Below, piece after piece: positions 1 to 11,699 of a DNA stretch of 64,000 bases. Positions within the stretch are counted from its first letter, which is position 1, and each line of letters opens with the position of its first letter. The stretch comes from Sphagnum compactum (Eukaryota; Bryophyta; Sphagnopsida; Sphagnales), in the NCBI GenBank assembly GCA_965153455.1, contig OZ234493.1, forward strand, positions 30,246,213 through 30,310,212. The letters run 5' to 3'. The position numbers and the translations under genes are program-made. The notes beneath the pieces were generated by a model that saw only the letters and a list, made by a program, of their open reading frames with translations, did no database searches and had not been told where the DNA came from.

Positions 1-367
1 GTCATATAAATCGTAAGGCAGGCCTCAAGCCTCATAGTAGCCCTCCAGAGCATATGAGACTCATTTGGGGGCCTGAAACTCCCTATTTCCACCTTCAACT
101 AGGTCTGAGGACAAGCTTCCCTCCAGACTTGATTTCAAATTTAACTTCAATACAACTGTTGATGAACTAGGTGGTCATATTTCAGAATTTGAAAGCATGT
201 AAACAAGCCCTTTATGAATTCTTGTGTAGACAGTAACTTCAGAAGTCTCTATATGAGGATGACATGATTTGGATTGTTGTGTTTGCCAACAGCAACATAA
301 AAACCCTGACCTCACAGATGTGCACAATGACTGATTAATAAGAAAGAGGAAGCAGGTGTGGCATTAC
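1..367. other. intron of the LCBK1-like gene, no exon seen
   Basis: This follows the GTAATG donor of the last visible kinase exon on the minus strand. I see no continuation of the kinase domain here, so the 3' exon or exons should lie beyond the left edge. Confidence 0.6.
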
Positions 368-3300
368 TTTGACATACTCCACAAATGGGAGGGAGAGGTG
401 ACGCCCAAATTGCATAAGCACAACAAACCGCAGAAGCTGAAAGCGGCCAACATCACGGACCAACAAAAGATGCACATTGCCATCATCATGCTCTGCGCCT
501 GGGGCCAGCGCCTGTGACTCCAAGCATTGCACGGTCTTGCACTGGTGGTTGCACATTATGACCCCAAGAAACATTCCACCCCTGCTCTCCCACTTCTCCT
601 CCTCCGAATGGCCTCTTATCTTCCCCAGATCAATCTCCCCTCCTCCAAATGGTGCATCCAGTGGACCCTCTAATGACCCCCACCGTGAACCTAAGGACTC
701 ACCCAAGCAACTCCCAGCTGAGTCTTTTCGTGACAGAACACTTAACCCTGATGAAGATCTGCTTCGTGATTTTGAACGGGTGCGTGCCCGTGAAGACGCA
801 ACAGAGCTGATTGTCACTGCATCTTCCGAAGAAGGCACCATCCACCCTGATGGCACCCGTTTTGTTTTGCCATCCAGGCCACGTACATAGTCTGAAGGCT
901 CAAAGCTTGCATCCACAATGTCAGTCAAGTTGCCATTGCTGAGTCGTGGGGGCACAACTAGCACTGGGCAAGAATCATTTGAGAGAGAGGAATCCAATTC
1001 CATGCAAACAGAGTCAACGCCCTTTACTTCAATATTGTTAGCTGCAGACGGGTGCATGTCTGAGAGTGCTGGGAGGTATTGCACTTCACAGGCATAATGA
1101 GACAGACACAGCAGGCGCAGTGTGCCTGCCACAAAGTACCGTAAAGGGCCCCATCGCTGCTGATACTTAGCCGAGCATTCCAGCACTGCAGAATAAAACC
1201 CAAAGTTCAAAACTCATCACCATAATACTGCCACAAGATTTCTTCTTGGCCAGTCTGCAGCAGACAGACTGTATTGTTTCACATTTCCCCTAGCAATCTA
1301 CACCTTTCTCTTGTAACTTCTGTAAGGAGTTGAAGGTAGCAAGATAACAACCTTTCACTAGTTGTTTTGATCTCTGGCCAGGACAACAAAGGTGAAGAGT
1401 GGCAGTCACACCCTCTTACAATTTTTAGTGACACATCCCTTGATCAGCTACCAAAACCCAAGGAATGTGACAAATACTGTTATCTTGACAAAGTTTAAGC
1501 TATGTCAGATCACATTTGGAGGTCATCTAATCCAGTCAACAGTGGAACAAACCTGTCCTCAGCCTGCTGGGCACTCTACATTCAGCATGTTCAGCACCAG
1601 AATTTGCCATGGAACTCCCACGCCATTTTGGAGTTCCATTCCAGTTTTGCTTAGTGATGCCATGATCATGTCTCTAAGTGTAGTACAACTGACAAGAAAT
1701 GGTGATGAATTCAAGACAGTTAGATGCACAGAGAAGAGAAGTAATGTGTTCAGCTTGTGGAGGTCGTTTACTCACCATCACTCATGAACCCATAATAAGC
1801 AACAGTGAGGCCCATATGCATGGCACCAGTCTTGGTCCATTCCACACCAATAACATCTGATGCCACCAGTCCCCCCTGCAATTTCACGCATGTAGAATCT
1901 TGTCATGATTCGCAGTTGTGCTGACCCTTATCACTGAACCTCTGAAGCTGTCTAAGTACACCACACTATTTCAAATCACACATCCACTTCAGGTCTGCTC
2001 ACAATGAACTCAATACCTTCACTATTGCAATGGCAGCTGAAATTGGGTCACGAATTCCAAGCACGGTCCAAACAAGGGAGTTGTCAGAGCCTGCTGGAAT
2101 GATACCCAGTGGAATCCTGCGTGCTTCTTCTGCATCATCTCGACTTAAGAGCCCATTGAGTACCTGCAATCACCACTCCTCTTCAAAGATTCATGGGAGG
2201 CAAATGTTTGCAAAACCAACCCAAAGAGGCAACAGAACGAGAATGTATGACAACATACTCTGCCCCCTGAGACACTGAAGGCACAAACTAACCACTTCCC
2301 AACAATGAAGTAAAGGATTCTTGAACTGCACAACAGAAGCACAAGGGTCATGCTCAAGTACCTCATTGACAATGCCATCACCACCAACACAGATAATGCC
2401 TGCATAACCATGTCTACTCTTCAGCATTTCAGTGCTTACAACTGTACATTGGCCATATCACCTACCCTTTCCTGATATTGGCAATGTATGATTGAAGGTA
2501 GTTCACTGAATTGAATTCCAGAAGCAAGTAATCCTTTCAAGTGGTTATTAACTATGGGGTCTTCTGTGGTGATAAGAGTTGTTTCATATGGTTCCAAATG
2601 GCCAATGAAGAAACATGATAAAACAGATGCGACGTAAATCTGGCTATGATCCATAGCAAAGTTGGATACAACTTTGAAATTATCTCCACTGACCAGTACC
2701 TCACAGCAATATGCAAGAATAACTGTTCACAACCAGCTGCACTTTCACCATATCTTTTAATCATCAGAAGCATTAAAATTGGTTCAAAAGCACTCAAAGC
2801 GATACCATCAGGACATTTTGAAAGATCGATAGTGGATGCAAGATTTTGGGCATGCCGTGCATGTGTTGTCTCCACCACCATCAGCTTGAACCCTGCAAGC
2901 TGCATCCTTCCCCTCACAAAAATGTCAGGTCACCACTGTCGTCACAAAGACTTTGAAATTCACACCATTCAAAGAGAGAAGCCACTGGTGCTCCAACAAC
3001 TCGTGAACTGACTTTAAACATCATGAACACAGAAAATTCCACCTGTCTGGTGGCACACCTACACAGTGGCTGATTTAAGAAGCAGATACTAACCATGTAA
3101 GCTCTAAATGACAGCCACCTACATGGTGGTGAAAAGTGTGCGCAAGGGAAGACTGAACTTGCCTCAAGGATTGGCTGCACTTTGGTGCGGAAGACTTTCC
3201 GAGCACGGCCTCGACCAGAACGTGGATTAAGTACCACAAGCATCCTATGCTGATAGTACCGTTTCATTGGCACGTGAATTACCACTTGTTCTTTAACCGG

Positions 3301-4346
3301 GCTCCCTTTTGCCTGTTGCTGTGATAGCTTTTCAGGACATGGCAGCAGGTTGACATAGCAACCTTGCTCCCCAAATGCTGTGGCCCAGCGCACAGCTTCC
3401 TCTGAGCTTGATGCCTTAAAATGCATATCCATGCGGCGTCGGCGTGGTTTGCCAAAGGAACTTGGCACCCACCGTGTTTTCACCCGTGCAAAAGAATGAA
3501 CTGTGATCTGCTGACTTCCTTCATAGCTTGATATCTATAACACACCTCTTCGAATGCTGACATTAGATAGACTCAAGTGATCTTGTCACGACCATGAAGA
3601 TGTTCAATCTCAATCTCAAATAAGGGAAAGAAAAATATTACATCTACATCATTTCGGAATGAGAAAACTTTGGTTTCAGATTGAATGGTATTTCAAGGAC
3701 CCCTGAAAGATTCTACACAGGAGGAAGTTACAATCCTTGGAAATGGAGATCCTGAGAACAACCACCAATATTTTCCAAACAGAAGTCTGAATCCAACTGT
3801 GCAGATTGGATTGCAGATACAACAGTGAGAAACTTTGTTTGAAGCATACTATCAGCATACACATGAGATGATCTGTAAAGGACATACCGCAACAATGTCA
3901 TCAAGGTAAAGGCAATGCAAAGCCCACATGAAGGCCTTTGTAGTCAGCTTGGCAGAAACCTCAACAGGAGCCATAAGCTTTGAAGGCAAGCCTTTGCTAG
4001 GTGGAGTTAGATTGCCAGTCATCACAATCTCACCCAAGAGGTCAGAGCATTCATCCACACTGATGTCAATCCTTATATTGCCATCCTTGGTTGGAGCAGA
4101 ACCATTCAATTTGCCTTCTGATGCCAACCACTTCATGCTCCTTGATCCAGTTTGCCGAAAGCTCCACCGGGCTCTGATGGGTGCCGGTTCTACATGGGTT
4201 ACAGCACTTGCATTTTCCTCTCCATTTGTTACTGCCTCCTGAGTGTGGTGGTTTGCATGATTGTGGTTAGCAGCAGCAGCAGCAGCAGCTCCGAGTGGGT
4301 TGATCTTCTGTGACAAAGCCCCAAGCTTTCCCCATGGTGCCCGCAT
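368..4346 (-). CDS. LCBK1: sphingoid long-chain base kinase, LCBK1-like (partial, 3' exons outside window)
   Basis: Lipid kinase expected to phosphorylate sphingoid long-chain bases. Seven exons join in frame (676 codons, no stop): 4346-3888, 3534-3163, 2899-2806, 2399-2362, 2163-2017, 1875-1776, 1185-368. Visible motifs, in order: an Ala-rich N-terminus, a PH-like segment ending SSSEEAVRWATAFGEQGC, the nucleotide-binding entry VLNPRSGRGRARKVF, the diacylglycerol-kinase-type loop CVGGDGIVNEV, then GIIPAGSDNSLVWTVLG, and a long Ser/Arg-rich insert after YEVQYLPA that is typical of plant LCBK1. The last exon ends at GRHLSLPFVEYVK with a GTAATG donor, so at least one 3' exon lies left of the window. 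The first ATG in the 5' exon is at 4346, but the frame stays open to an in-frame stop at 4392-4394, so a further coding exon upstream is possible. Intron 2 uses a GC donor. Family assignment rests on remembered similarity to plant LCBK1. Confidence 0.9.
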
Positions 4347-4395
4347 CTTTGACACCCTTCTACTTTTGTGGAGTAAAATCTTACGTAGCAGCTAA

Positions 4396-6200
4396 TCTGG
4401 CTCTAGTGAAATTCTGAAGGGATTCTCACTTGAGAGATGTAAACACGATGATCATGTGAGGCATGATGCAATAATTGGCTACCAGAGGCATTTACATGTG
4501 TCAAATGAAAAGTCAGTTCCAATGACTTATGTTGCATGTTCAGAGGAAAAAAGTTCATAGTGAAGAGAGTGGAGACCAGGTTTATATCTTCAAGGAATGG
4601 ACATCTACAGTAACAGTTTGAACATCACTCTATATGGATCCTCCAAGCTTGAACAGCTATAGCTTGGAGGAGAGTAATGCAACATGGTGCAGCCCATAGA
4701 ACTACCAAACAACATGTTGCATTAGAGCTCCCTGCTGCCTCTCTATGCCAGCTTACAAGAAGAATGAACCACCAGTGTCACATGTCATAAGTTTCCTGCT
4801 TGTTTTGTTCCTTCACAATTTACAACTCCTTTACACTCCTGAGTTGTTTGCAGAACTGCACAGCATGGAGACAGTGCTCCCTCCCATTCAACACCTTTCT
4901 TTTCATTCATAAACAACACAAAAAAAGGTGCATAGTAGTAGACCTCACATTTGACCCACCCCCAACAGAAAAAAAATCAATTGTATAATAGTTACACAAA
5001 TCACTCTCCATCTCTCTCTCTTTCAGAAGCTCACATCAAGCACACAGGAAGACAAGAGGGAAAGATTGTGAAATAATTGAAGAGCAAACAACACCAGGAA
5101 GGCAGAAAGAAAAGAAACGCCTTGAGAGAAATGATGATGAGGGGTTTCTTGTCGTTCTTGCATCTGAAAGTTGTGTGCATTTTAGGGTAAAGAAGAAAGA
5201 TACCCTAATAATTTTGCCTCTGAAATGCACTTATGCATGTTACTATGAAGGAATCACTGACCGTGAGGGATCAAGAAGAGCGGTTGAATACCCATCACAA
5301 TAAAAAAACATCTGATGTAGTAGTACTGCAGCCTCTAATGATGATGCTCATCAAATTCTTTCCTTCCGTCAATTTGATTTGATTTGGGAGAGAGACACCA
5401 GCATCCCACAGATGTATGAATGTATGTATGTATATACTCCTCACCTGTGAAGACAAAAGCTGAGATTAGCGTTGAGTGTTATATAGAGAGCATGGAATGC
5501 TTGACAGAAACAAAGAATGCGCAAGAAACCTCAATCCCGATCAATTTCCTCCCTCCCGACTTCTTCTTTCCGCCGAGAGAGAAATCTGTACGCAACGACG
5601 ACCGATGGCCTCACCGGCCGGACTATACCGACTGACTACTACTCCTTCTTTTGCTCCGATCTCATTCCACTTTCAAATTACCAAAAAAGAAACAGAAAAC
5701 AAGAGGAAAAAAAAACAGTCTCCGCAACTGAGCCCGTGGTCGGATCGCCCTTTCTTTCCTTCCTTCAAACCCCAGTGCGTCTGTCCCCGCCTATTATTAC
5801 CTACTACAAAGCTAATGAAAACACAAAACACAAAAAAGAAAAAGGCTCATATCAATACAATAATATTTCCTTTCCTTCTTCCTTTTATGTTTCTTTTCTT
5901 TTCTTGGCTTCACTAAACATTTCACAAAAAGCGAAGGAAAGAAGAGAACGAAACACATACATACCGGGGCTTGCTTTTGCAATTCCAACAAAGACTCATT
6001 CTCGTCACAACAACAACAGAAAACAAAACAGAAACAAAAAGCAGAAAAAAGATTTGACCGCCGCAGAAGAAACCAAACCAAAAAAAACTAAAGAATATAC
6101 AACATACCTTAAAGCTATTACCACGGCGGCGGCGGCTTCATTGTGAAGAGACCTTGCTTGGTATGTGTTCTGTTGCCGCAGCGACCCAGCGACCCAGCGA
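4396..6200 (-). promoter_or_regulatory. probable 5' leader / promoter region of the LCBK1-like gene
   Basis: Gene-free stretch upstream of the first recognisable kinase exon. It contains purine/pyrimidine-biased segments (CT-rich on plus near 5006-5025 and 5540-5800, A-rich 5690-6080) and a short CG-rich GGC-repeat at 6123-6138. Such composition fits a plant 5' untranslated leader with an intron, but no transcription start or TATA element can be pinned. A short minus-strand ATG run at the GGC repeat (about 6145) does not splice in frame to the next exon. Confidence 0.35.
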
Positions 6201-6345
6201 CCGAGCGCGGCAGCAATTGCGGGAAGGGAAAGGGAAGTAGTGGGGATGGTGGCTATGGCGATGACGTTTGTTACGGGCAGGAAGGAATACGGGCAGAATT
6301 ACGGGCAGGTAAAACCAATCACGGGTGACATATCACGGGCAGGGC
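6160..6345. repeat. degenerate ACGGGCAGG-type repeat cluster
   Basis: Several irregular copies of ACGGGCAG(G/A) occur between 6274 and 6342. The same motif forms a larger cluster at 7350-7600, so both blocks probably belong to one decayed repeat element. No coding potential seen. Confidence 0.5.
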
Positions 6346-6379
6346 CACACACCTAATCACAGACAGGGTTTAAAATTAA

Positions 6380-7075
6380 AAAAGTGCTAACAACATCAAG
6401 TGCTTTTTGAGATTTTCAATAGCCAAAATTAAACCAAATTTTAAGAAAGATTGCCATAAAATGTTTTTCTACATATGGTTCAAGTATGTAGCCAAAAATA
6501 TAGCAGGATTTTTTTAAAACATTTTATTTTCATATTTAGCTTCTAGCTTTTAACCAAATTTGACTAAATCTTCTTGTGAATAATTGCCACTTTGGCTACA
6601 TCAGAAAATTGACTCAAAAATAAAACATTATAACTCGGAGTTTTTTTTTTTTTTTTTTTTAAAGGATTTTTGTGATGTAGCCAAGCAGTGACCACTCCAA
6701 AAAATTTAATTTGGCTACATACTATACATGAAATTTGGGTCTATATTTTCCAGGTTGAAATTTGGCGAAAGAAAAGCGCCAATTAAAAAAAAAAAGAAAT
6801 AGTGTAACTTAGGACTTTTTTATTGGTGAAACATTTGCCAAAAATTTGTAATTTAAAATTCAGAAATTAAGTGATTTTGGAGGTTTTCAATAGGTAGACA
6901 TGAGAGAAAATAGGAATAAAAATTGCCAGATTTATATACTTGGTTTTCAGCATGTAACCAAAACATACAAGGATGATTAAAGATTTGTATTTCATAGATT
7001 TGGCTAAATCTTCCCCGGGATGATTGCCACTTTTTTTACATCTTCCTATGGATGAAAGCCACTTTGGTTGCCAAA
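6380..7075 (+). repeat. dispersed AT-rich repeat (TTTGGCTAAATCTTC family), two diverged units
   Basis: Two diverged units each hold a stretch ending in a core like TTTGGCTAAATCTTC followed by GATGATTGCCACTTT. Related copies occur at about 10180, 19040-19440, 35855-35940 and, inverted, 43320-43460. No protein is encoded; it looks like a non-autonomous element or its remnants. Confidence 0.6.
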
Positions 7076-7349
7076 AAAAATTTAATTAACTAAAATAAAT
7101 AAACAATTTAAAAATATTTCTAATTTTTAAAATAATCTCCTCAAAAAAACATCACTGTTTAAACTTGCATATAATTCAGACACCATATGAGCATATCATT
7201 TCAGGCTTGCAAAATAATAATAATAATAATCCTAAGCATTTCTAATTTTACTACCCATTTCCAAACCCCAAAAAATAAGGGGGTGAAAAATAAAATAAAA
7301 TAAAATAAAAATCTAAAGTATGTAGCAAACTCTAGCAAAATTTTATTCA

Positions 7350-7600
7350 ATCAACGGGCAGAAAAAAAAGCGGCCACGAATGTGGGCAGGAATTACGGGC
7401 AAGAACAGGGCAGGAAAACGGGTAGGAGCAAAGGCCAGTAATTCGGGCAGGAAAAGGAACGGGCAGGAATTCAGGTAAGAACGTGGGCAGGCATTCGGGC
7501 AGGACTTTTGGCAGGAGCAAAAGGGCAGGAATTCGGGAATGAACAAAGGCAATAATTCGGGCAGGGACGTGGGGCAGGATTACGGGCAGGATATCTAAAA
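7350..7600. repeat. degenerate ACGGGCAGG-type repeat cluster, larger block
   Basis: More than ten irregular copies of (T/A)(C/T)GGGCAGGA with variable spacers such as AATT and AACG. It matches the smaller cluster near 6.3 kb. No regular period, so slippage or decay is likely. Confidence 0.6.
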
Positions 7601-7732
7601 TAGGTTCCAGCAAGTATCCCAACTATTAAAAGGATGCTTTTAAAAAAAATTCAATTTTCATACCTAATTTTTGCCCCAAAAAATTTCTAAATTCCCCATA
7701 GTAAGGAACAAATGTCTTTCATAGGTTCATCC

Positions 7733-8115
7733 CTCAATTGAAGGACCCCTTCAAAAATTTCATCCTTCCATTGAAAGACCCATTCCAAAAATTCATCCCT
7801 CAATTGAAGGACCCCTTCAAAAAATTCATCCTTCCATTGAAAGACCCATTCCAAAATTCATCCCTCAATTGAAGGACCCCTTCAAAAAATTCATCCTTCA
7901 ATTGAAAGACCCATTCCAAAAATTCATTCCTCAATTGAAGGACCCCTTCCAAAAATTCATCCTTCCCTTGAAAGACCCATTCCAAAAATTCATCCTTCAA
8001 TTGAAGGACCCCTTCCAAATATTCATCCTTCAATTCAAAGACCCATTCCAAAAATTCATCCTTCAATTGAAGGACCCCTTCCAAAAATTCATCCTTCAAT
8101 TGAAGGACCCCTTTG
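7733..8115. repeat. 33-bp minisatellite, about 11 copies
   Basis: Tandem units of about 33 bp, each with TTCAATTGAAGG followed by ACCCCTTCCAAAAATTCATC. Alternate units differ (AAAGACCCATTCC versus AAGGACCCCTTCC), giving a 66-bp higher-order pattern. The TTCAATTGAA core is a palindrome in every unit. The period is a multiple of three, so long open frames on both strands here are repeat artefacts. Confidence 0.9.
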
Positions 8116-8119
8116 GTAA

Positions 8120-11100
8120 TCACATGGAGACTTTTAACCATTTGAAATAGAAAATCGTTCACACTTTGCCTTGAGGCTTGCTCTCTTATGGGGCCTTCCC
8201 CTAATTTTCAGGCCTACTACACCCCTCAGGCTACCACCGTCAAATTAGGCCCAAGGTCCTCCGGAACAAGCTAGAGCAAGCCTACTCCTACACCTATCAA
8301 CCCTAGTGACAAGTATTTCAAATCCTGGAAAGGGTCTTAAACATAGGCCCTTGTCCTATACAAAGTTGAAAGTTAGAGGAGGAGTTTCAATTGTTTCCAC
8401 CCAAGTTCACTTCGTGGACCTAACTTGTGTTAAGGTCCATTGCGTTAGGGTCTTCACAAGACATTCCGTTCTTATGTAATTTTTTGGGGTTTTTAATCAT
8501 TAAATTCCCAAAAAAAATCCACAAACAATTGTTATATTAATCGATATTGCAACATTAAATTCTAAGTAGGTAGTGATTGATATCGAAGGAATTTTTATCT
8601 TTTTTTCCTTTCATATTATTTTTTTAATGATTAAAATGTGGTTTAAGTCTTCTTATGGATCATCACCACTTTGGTTAAATAACAAAAATTCAAAGTGAAA
8701 TGCAATCTTTTAGTCAAAATGGTCAATGGTCTCTAGTCAAATGAAACATTTAGTCAAAAATGGTCAATGTTTTTTAATAAATAATGATGAAAATCAAATA
8801 TTTGAAGTCCAATTTCGTGTTCTACTAAATTGATGTCTAATATTATTGAAACTAACTAAAATCACACACAATAAAAACATGCATGTCAATCGAGAAACGT
8901 GAAGACATGAAGACACCAACCACAAGGTTGGAATAGCTCCAAGCTTTTTCCATGGAAGCCAAACATCATAACTCTCAAGTTAAGTGAAAGAGAAGACATC
9001 AACCACAAAAGTTGGAGTTATTTTGAAGTTTTTCGCATGGGCGTCAAAAATGTTAAGTTGGGTCATCCAAAATTCATGGAATCATTTATTTTTGCTTGAT
9101 TTGGGAGAGCATTGTTGTACGTATCAAAAAGAATAATACCATGCATTTAGAATACCATGCACTTATTAAAACCATGTAATTTTTTTAAAAAATAAACATT
9201 TTACAAGTTGTAATGTTTCAAAATGTCCTTATGGTTTTCCTAAGATATCGAAAGAGAAACACAAATCTCTTTATTTTTTTCAATGTCTTTTGAAATCTTT
9301 GTGTCCTTTCAATTTATTTTTTGAATCATTGTGTCTTTCCAACACATATTTACATGTAATTTCATACAAATGTAAATATGTGTTATTTCATTTAAATATG
9401 TTGAAATTATTTCAAGAGATTAACAAAATTATTTTTTTTGAGATTAAACTCGTTTCTAATAAAAACTTCTGACTTAAATTAAATTATTTAATCCCCAGTT
9501 GTTTAGTTGATTTAATGTTTTTCCATTATAATTGCTTCCTAAATTTCAATGAATTAAAAACGAAGGTGACTCATTAAATCTCCCCTTGGCTAATAATTGG
9601 GTGATATTTTGTACAATTTGGATCCTATATATATATCTGAAAATAGCAAAGTTTTTAAATGTAAAAACCTTTATTTCTTTTTTGTCATTTCATTGTCACT
9701 CGTAGTGTGTAACAACATCCAACCCAAGTTGTAAATGTAAGAAAATTATTATTCTTAAAAGTATTGAAATCATATTTTGTAATAAAATAAAACAAATTCT
9801 ATCATAACAATGTGGTAGAAAAAATTCCACGCTAGTAGCTATATTTATAGGACATGTAATACCTACTAGTTTGAACCCCGTGCCTAATGCACAGGTGTGT
9901 GTGTATTTGACGGTACATATTACAAAAATTACAACTACAAACTACATTTCCAAAACCTCTCTATATACCACATTGCTAGGTTCTTTTTGGGGGAATTTAT
10001 TTTTTCATTGTTTCAACCTGAAATTTCATTTTTTCTACACATTCTAACATTTTTTTGTGAAAAGGAATGTCCCTAATCGCCAAATTTAGAAAAAATAATT
10101 TGAATTCGCCATATACATATAAAGCATAAATATTCTTAAGTGTTTTATTCACTGTCATTTATATGGTGTATAGCCTAATTTGGCTAAATCCTTTTTGTGG
10201 GATAACTAATCACAAAAATTGAAAGAAAGCAAACCCTGTATAATAGGGTTTTTTTTTTCCAAATTCCTTAGGTAGGTGCAATGGCCAGGATCCCCAGCTT
10301 TAATTTACATTAAATGGCGACTGTCCTAGGCGACGGGCAGTAGAGTTTTTTCTGCAATCCTGCCTAAATCTAGGCAAGCTACACGGACTCACTGTCTAAA
10401 TCTGGCGAATGAATTTTTCCTTTTATTTTTTTTCTAAGAAATATGGCGAATGTTCTGGAAGTTCTTTTTTTTTAAATTCCTTCCTAGAGGTCGCACTGGG
10501 TTTTTTTTTTATTGCCAGTTGGCGAAATTTCGCCCAAAAAAAAAAAAAAACGCTGCTGTATAATGTGACTGTTTCTACGCTTACAGCAAAATCTTAACCA
10601 CATGGGCTGCAATGATGCCATCCATGGATGGATGACGAGATGGATGGATGGATGGATGGAAAAAGCTTCACGACCACGACGTCCTTTACTATATAGAATA
10701 ATGTAGTCTTTATAAGCTTTTTGTAATTTTTTATGCCTAATTTATGGTTTGGTTCCATTAGAAAGCTTGTGAATTAATCATTGGATTTCTCGTGTTTTTT
10801 TTTTTTTTCCAGGTAGAAAATTGTTGCAAGGTGCAATACTAGGAAGGTTGGACATTATTGCCATCAACTAGGCCAAATCATCAAACAGACCAATAATAAT
10901 AATACCATACAATGTTGAGCTTTTTATTTTTGTTTGAAAACCAATTTAAAGCTTCTTCTGACTATTTTTTTAATTTTTTTTCATGCATGAATTTCAAAAG
11001 GAAAAGTTAAGGAAAATAATCATTAATATATGGTATCATTTTCTATTGGCAATTATTACCATATGCAACTTTGCAATGTCCAATCAAAAGATCAATTTTT

Positions 11101-11360
11101 CAATAGATAACGAGTGTGGCCTGTGCCAATTGGCCCCAAGCAAGTGTTAGGGTTTTTTTTAACTATTTTTTTTTCCTTTAAAAAAAACCTGGTTTTTTGG
11201 AATTTATTTGGATTTTCAGGGGGCAGAAAGCAGTTTTAAAATTTAATATCTGCCACTTTCTGAATCCAAATATTTACCAAATAAAATTCCATTAAATCCT
11301 GTTCATCAAGATCTTTCCAAGAACCAAAGAAAGGCACATTCCAATTCCTCCGAATTTTTC
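8120..11360. other. AT-rich intergenic DNA, no gene recognised
   Basis: Only simple features are visible: poly-T and poly-A runs, a (GATG)n stretch at about 10621-10660 and a fragment of the TTTGGCTAAATC family near 10180. No open frame resembles a known protein. Confidence 0.6.
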
Positions 11361-11362
11361 AG

Positions 11363-11690
11363 CTACAATTTAATTTAATTTAATTTAATTTTCAGTGAAG
11401 AAATCATTCAATATTCAAGAACTTTTGCACCACAAGTCCAAAAAATTTAATTTAATTTAATTTAATTTTCAGTGAAGAAATCATTCGATATTCAAGAACT
11501 TTTGCACCACAAGTCCAAAAAAATTAATTTAATTTAATTTAATTTTCAGTGAAGAAATCATTCGATATTCAAGAACTTTTGCACCACAAGTCCAAAATTA
11601 ATTTAATTTAATTTAATTTTCAGTGAAGAAATCATTCGATATTCAAGAACTTTTGCACCACAAGTCCAAAAATGCACGCGATGGAACCAA
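11363..11690 (+). repeat. 77-bp tandem repeat, four copies
   Basis: The marker CAGTGAAGAAATCATTC begins at 11393, 11470, 11547 and 11621, giving periods of 77, 77 and 74 bp. Each unit starts with a TTTAA pentamer run. The last unit runs on into a sequence with GAGAGCTTTCCAAAGACACCA that resembles the reverse of the 55.5-56.1 kb repeat. Confidence 0.9.
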
Positions 11691-11699
11691 GTAAGTCCA

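Noticed and set aside
477-890. Plus-strand open frame opposite the last kinase exon
   Set aside because: It mirrors the minus-strand LCBK1-like exon 1185-368, which has clear family motifs; the plus frame has none.
5476-6146. Long plus-strand open frames in the A-rich region upstream of the kinase
   Set aside because: Composition is low-complexity Lys/Asn/Thr with no domain; the region fits leader or promoter of the minus-strand gene.
7800-8162. Repetitive protein-like frames on both strands
   Set aside because: They are produced by the 33-bp minisatellite, whose period is a multiple of three.
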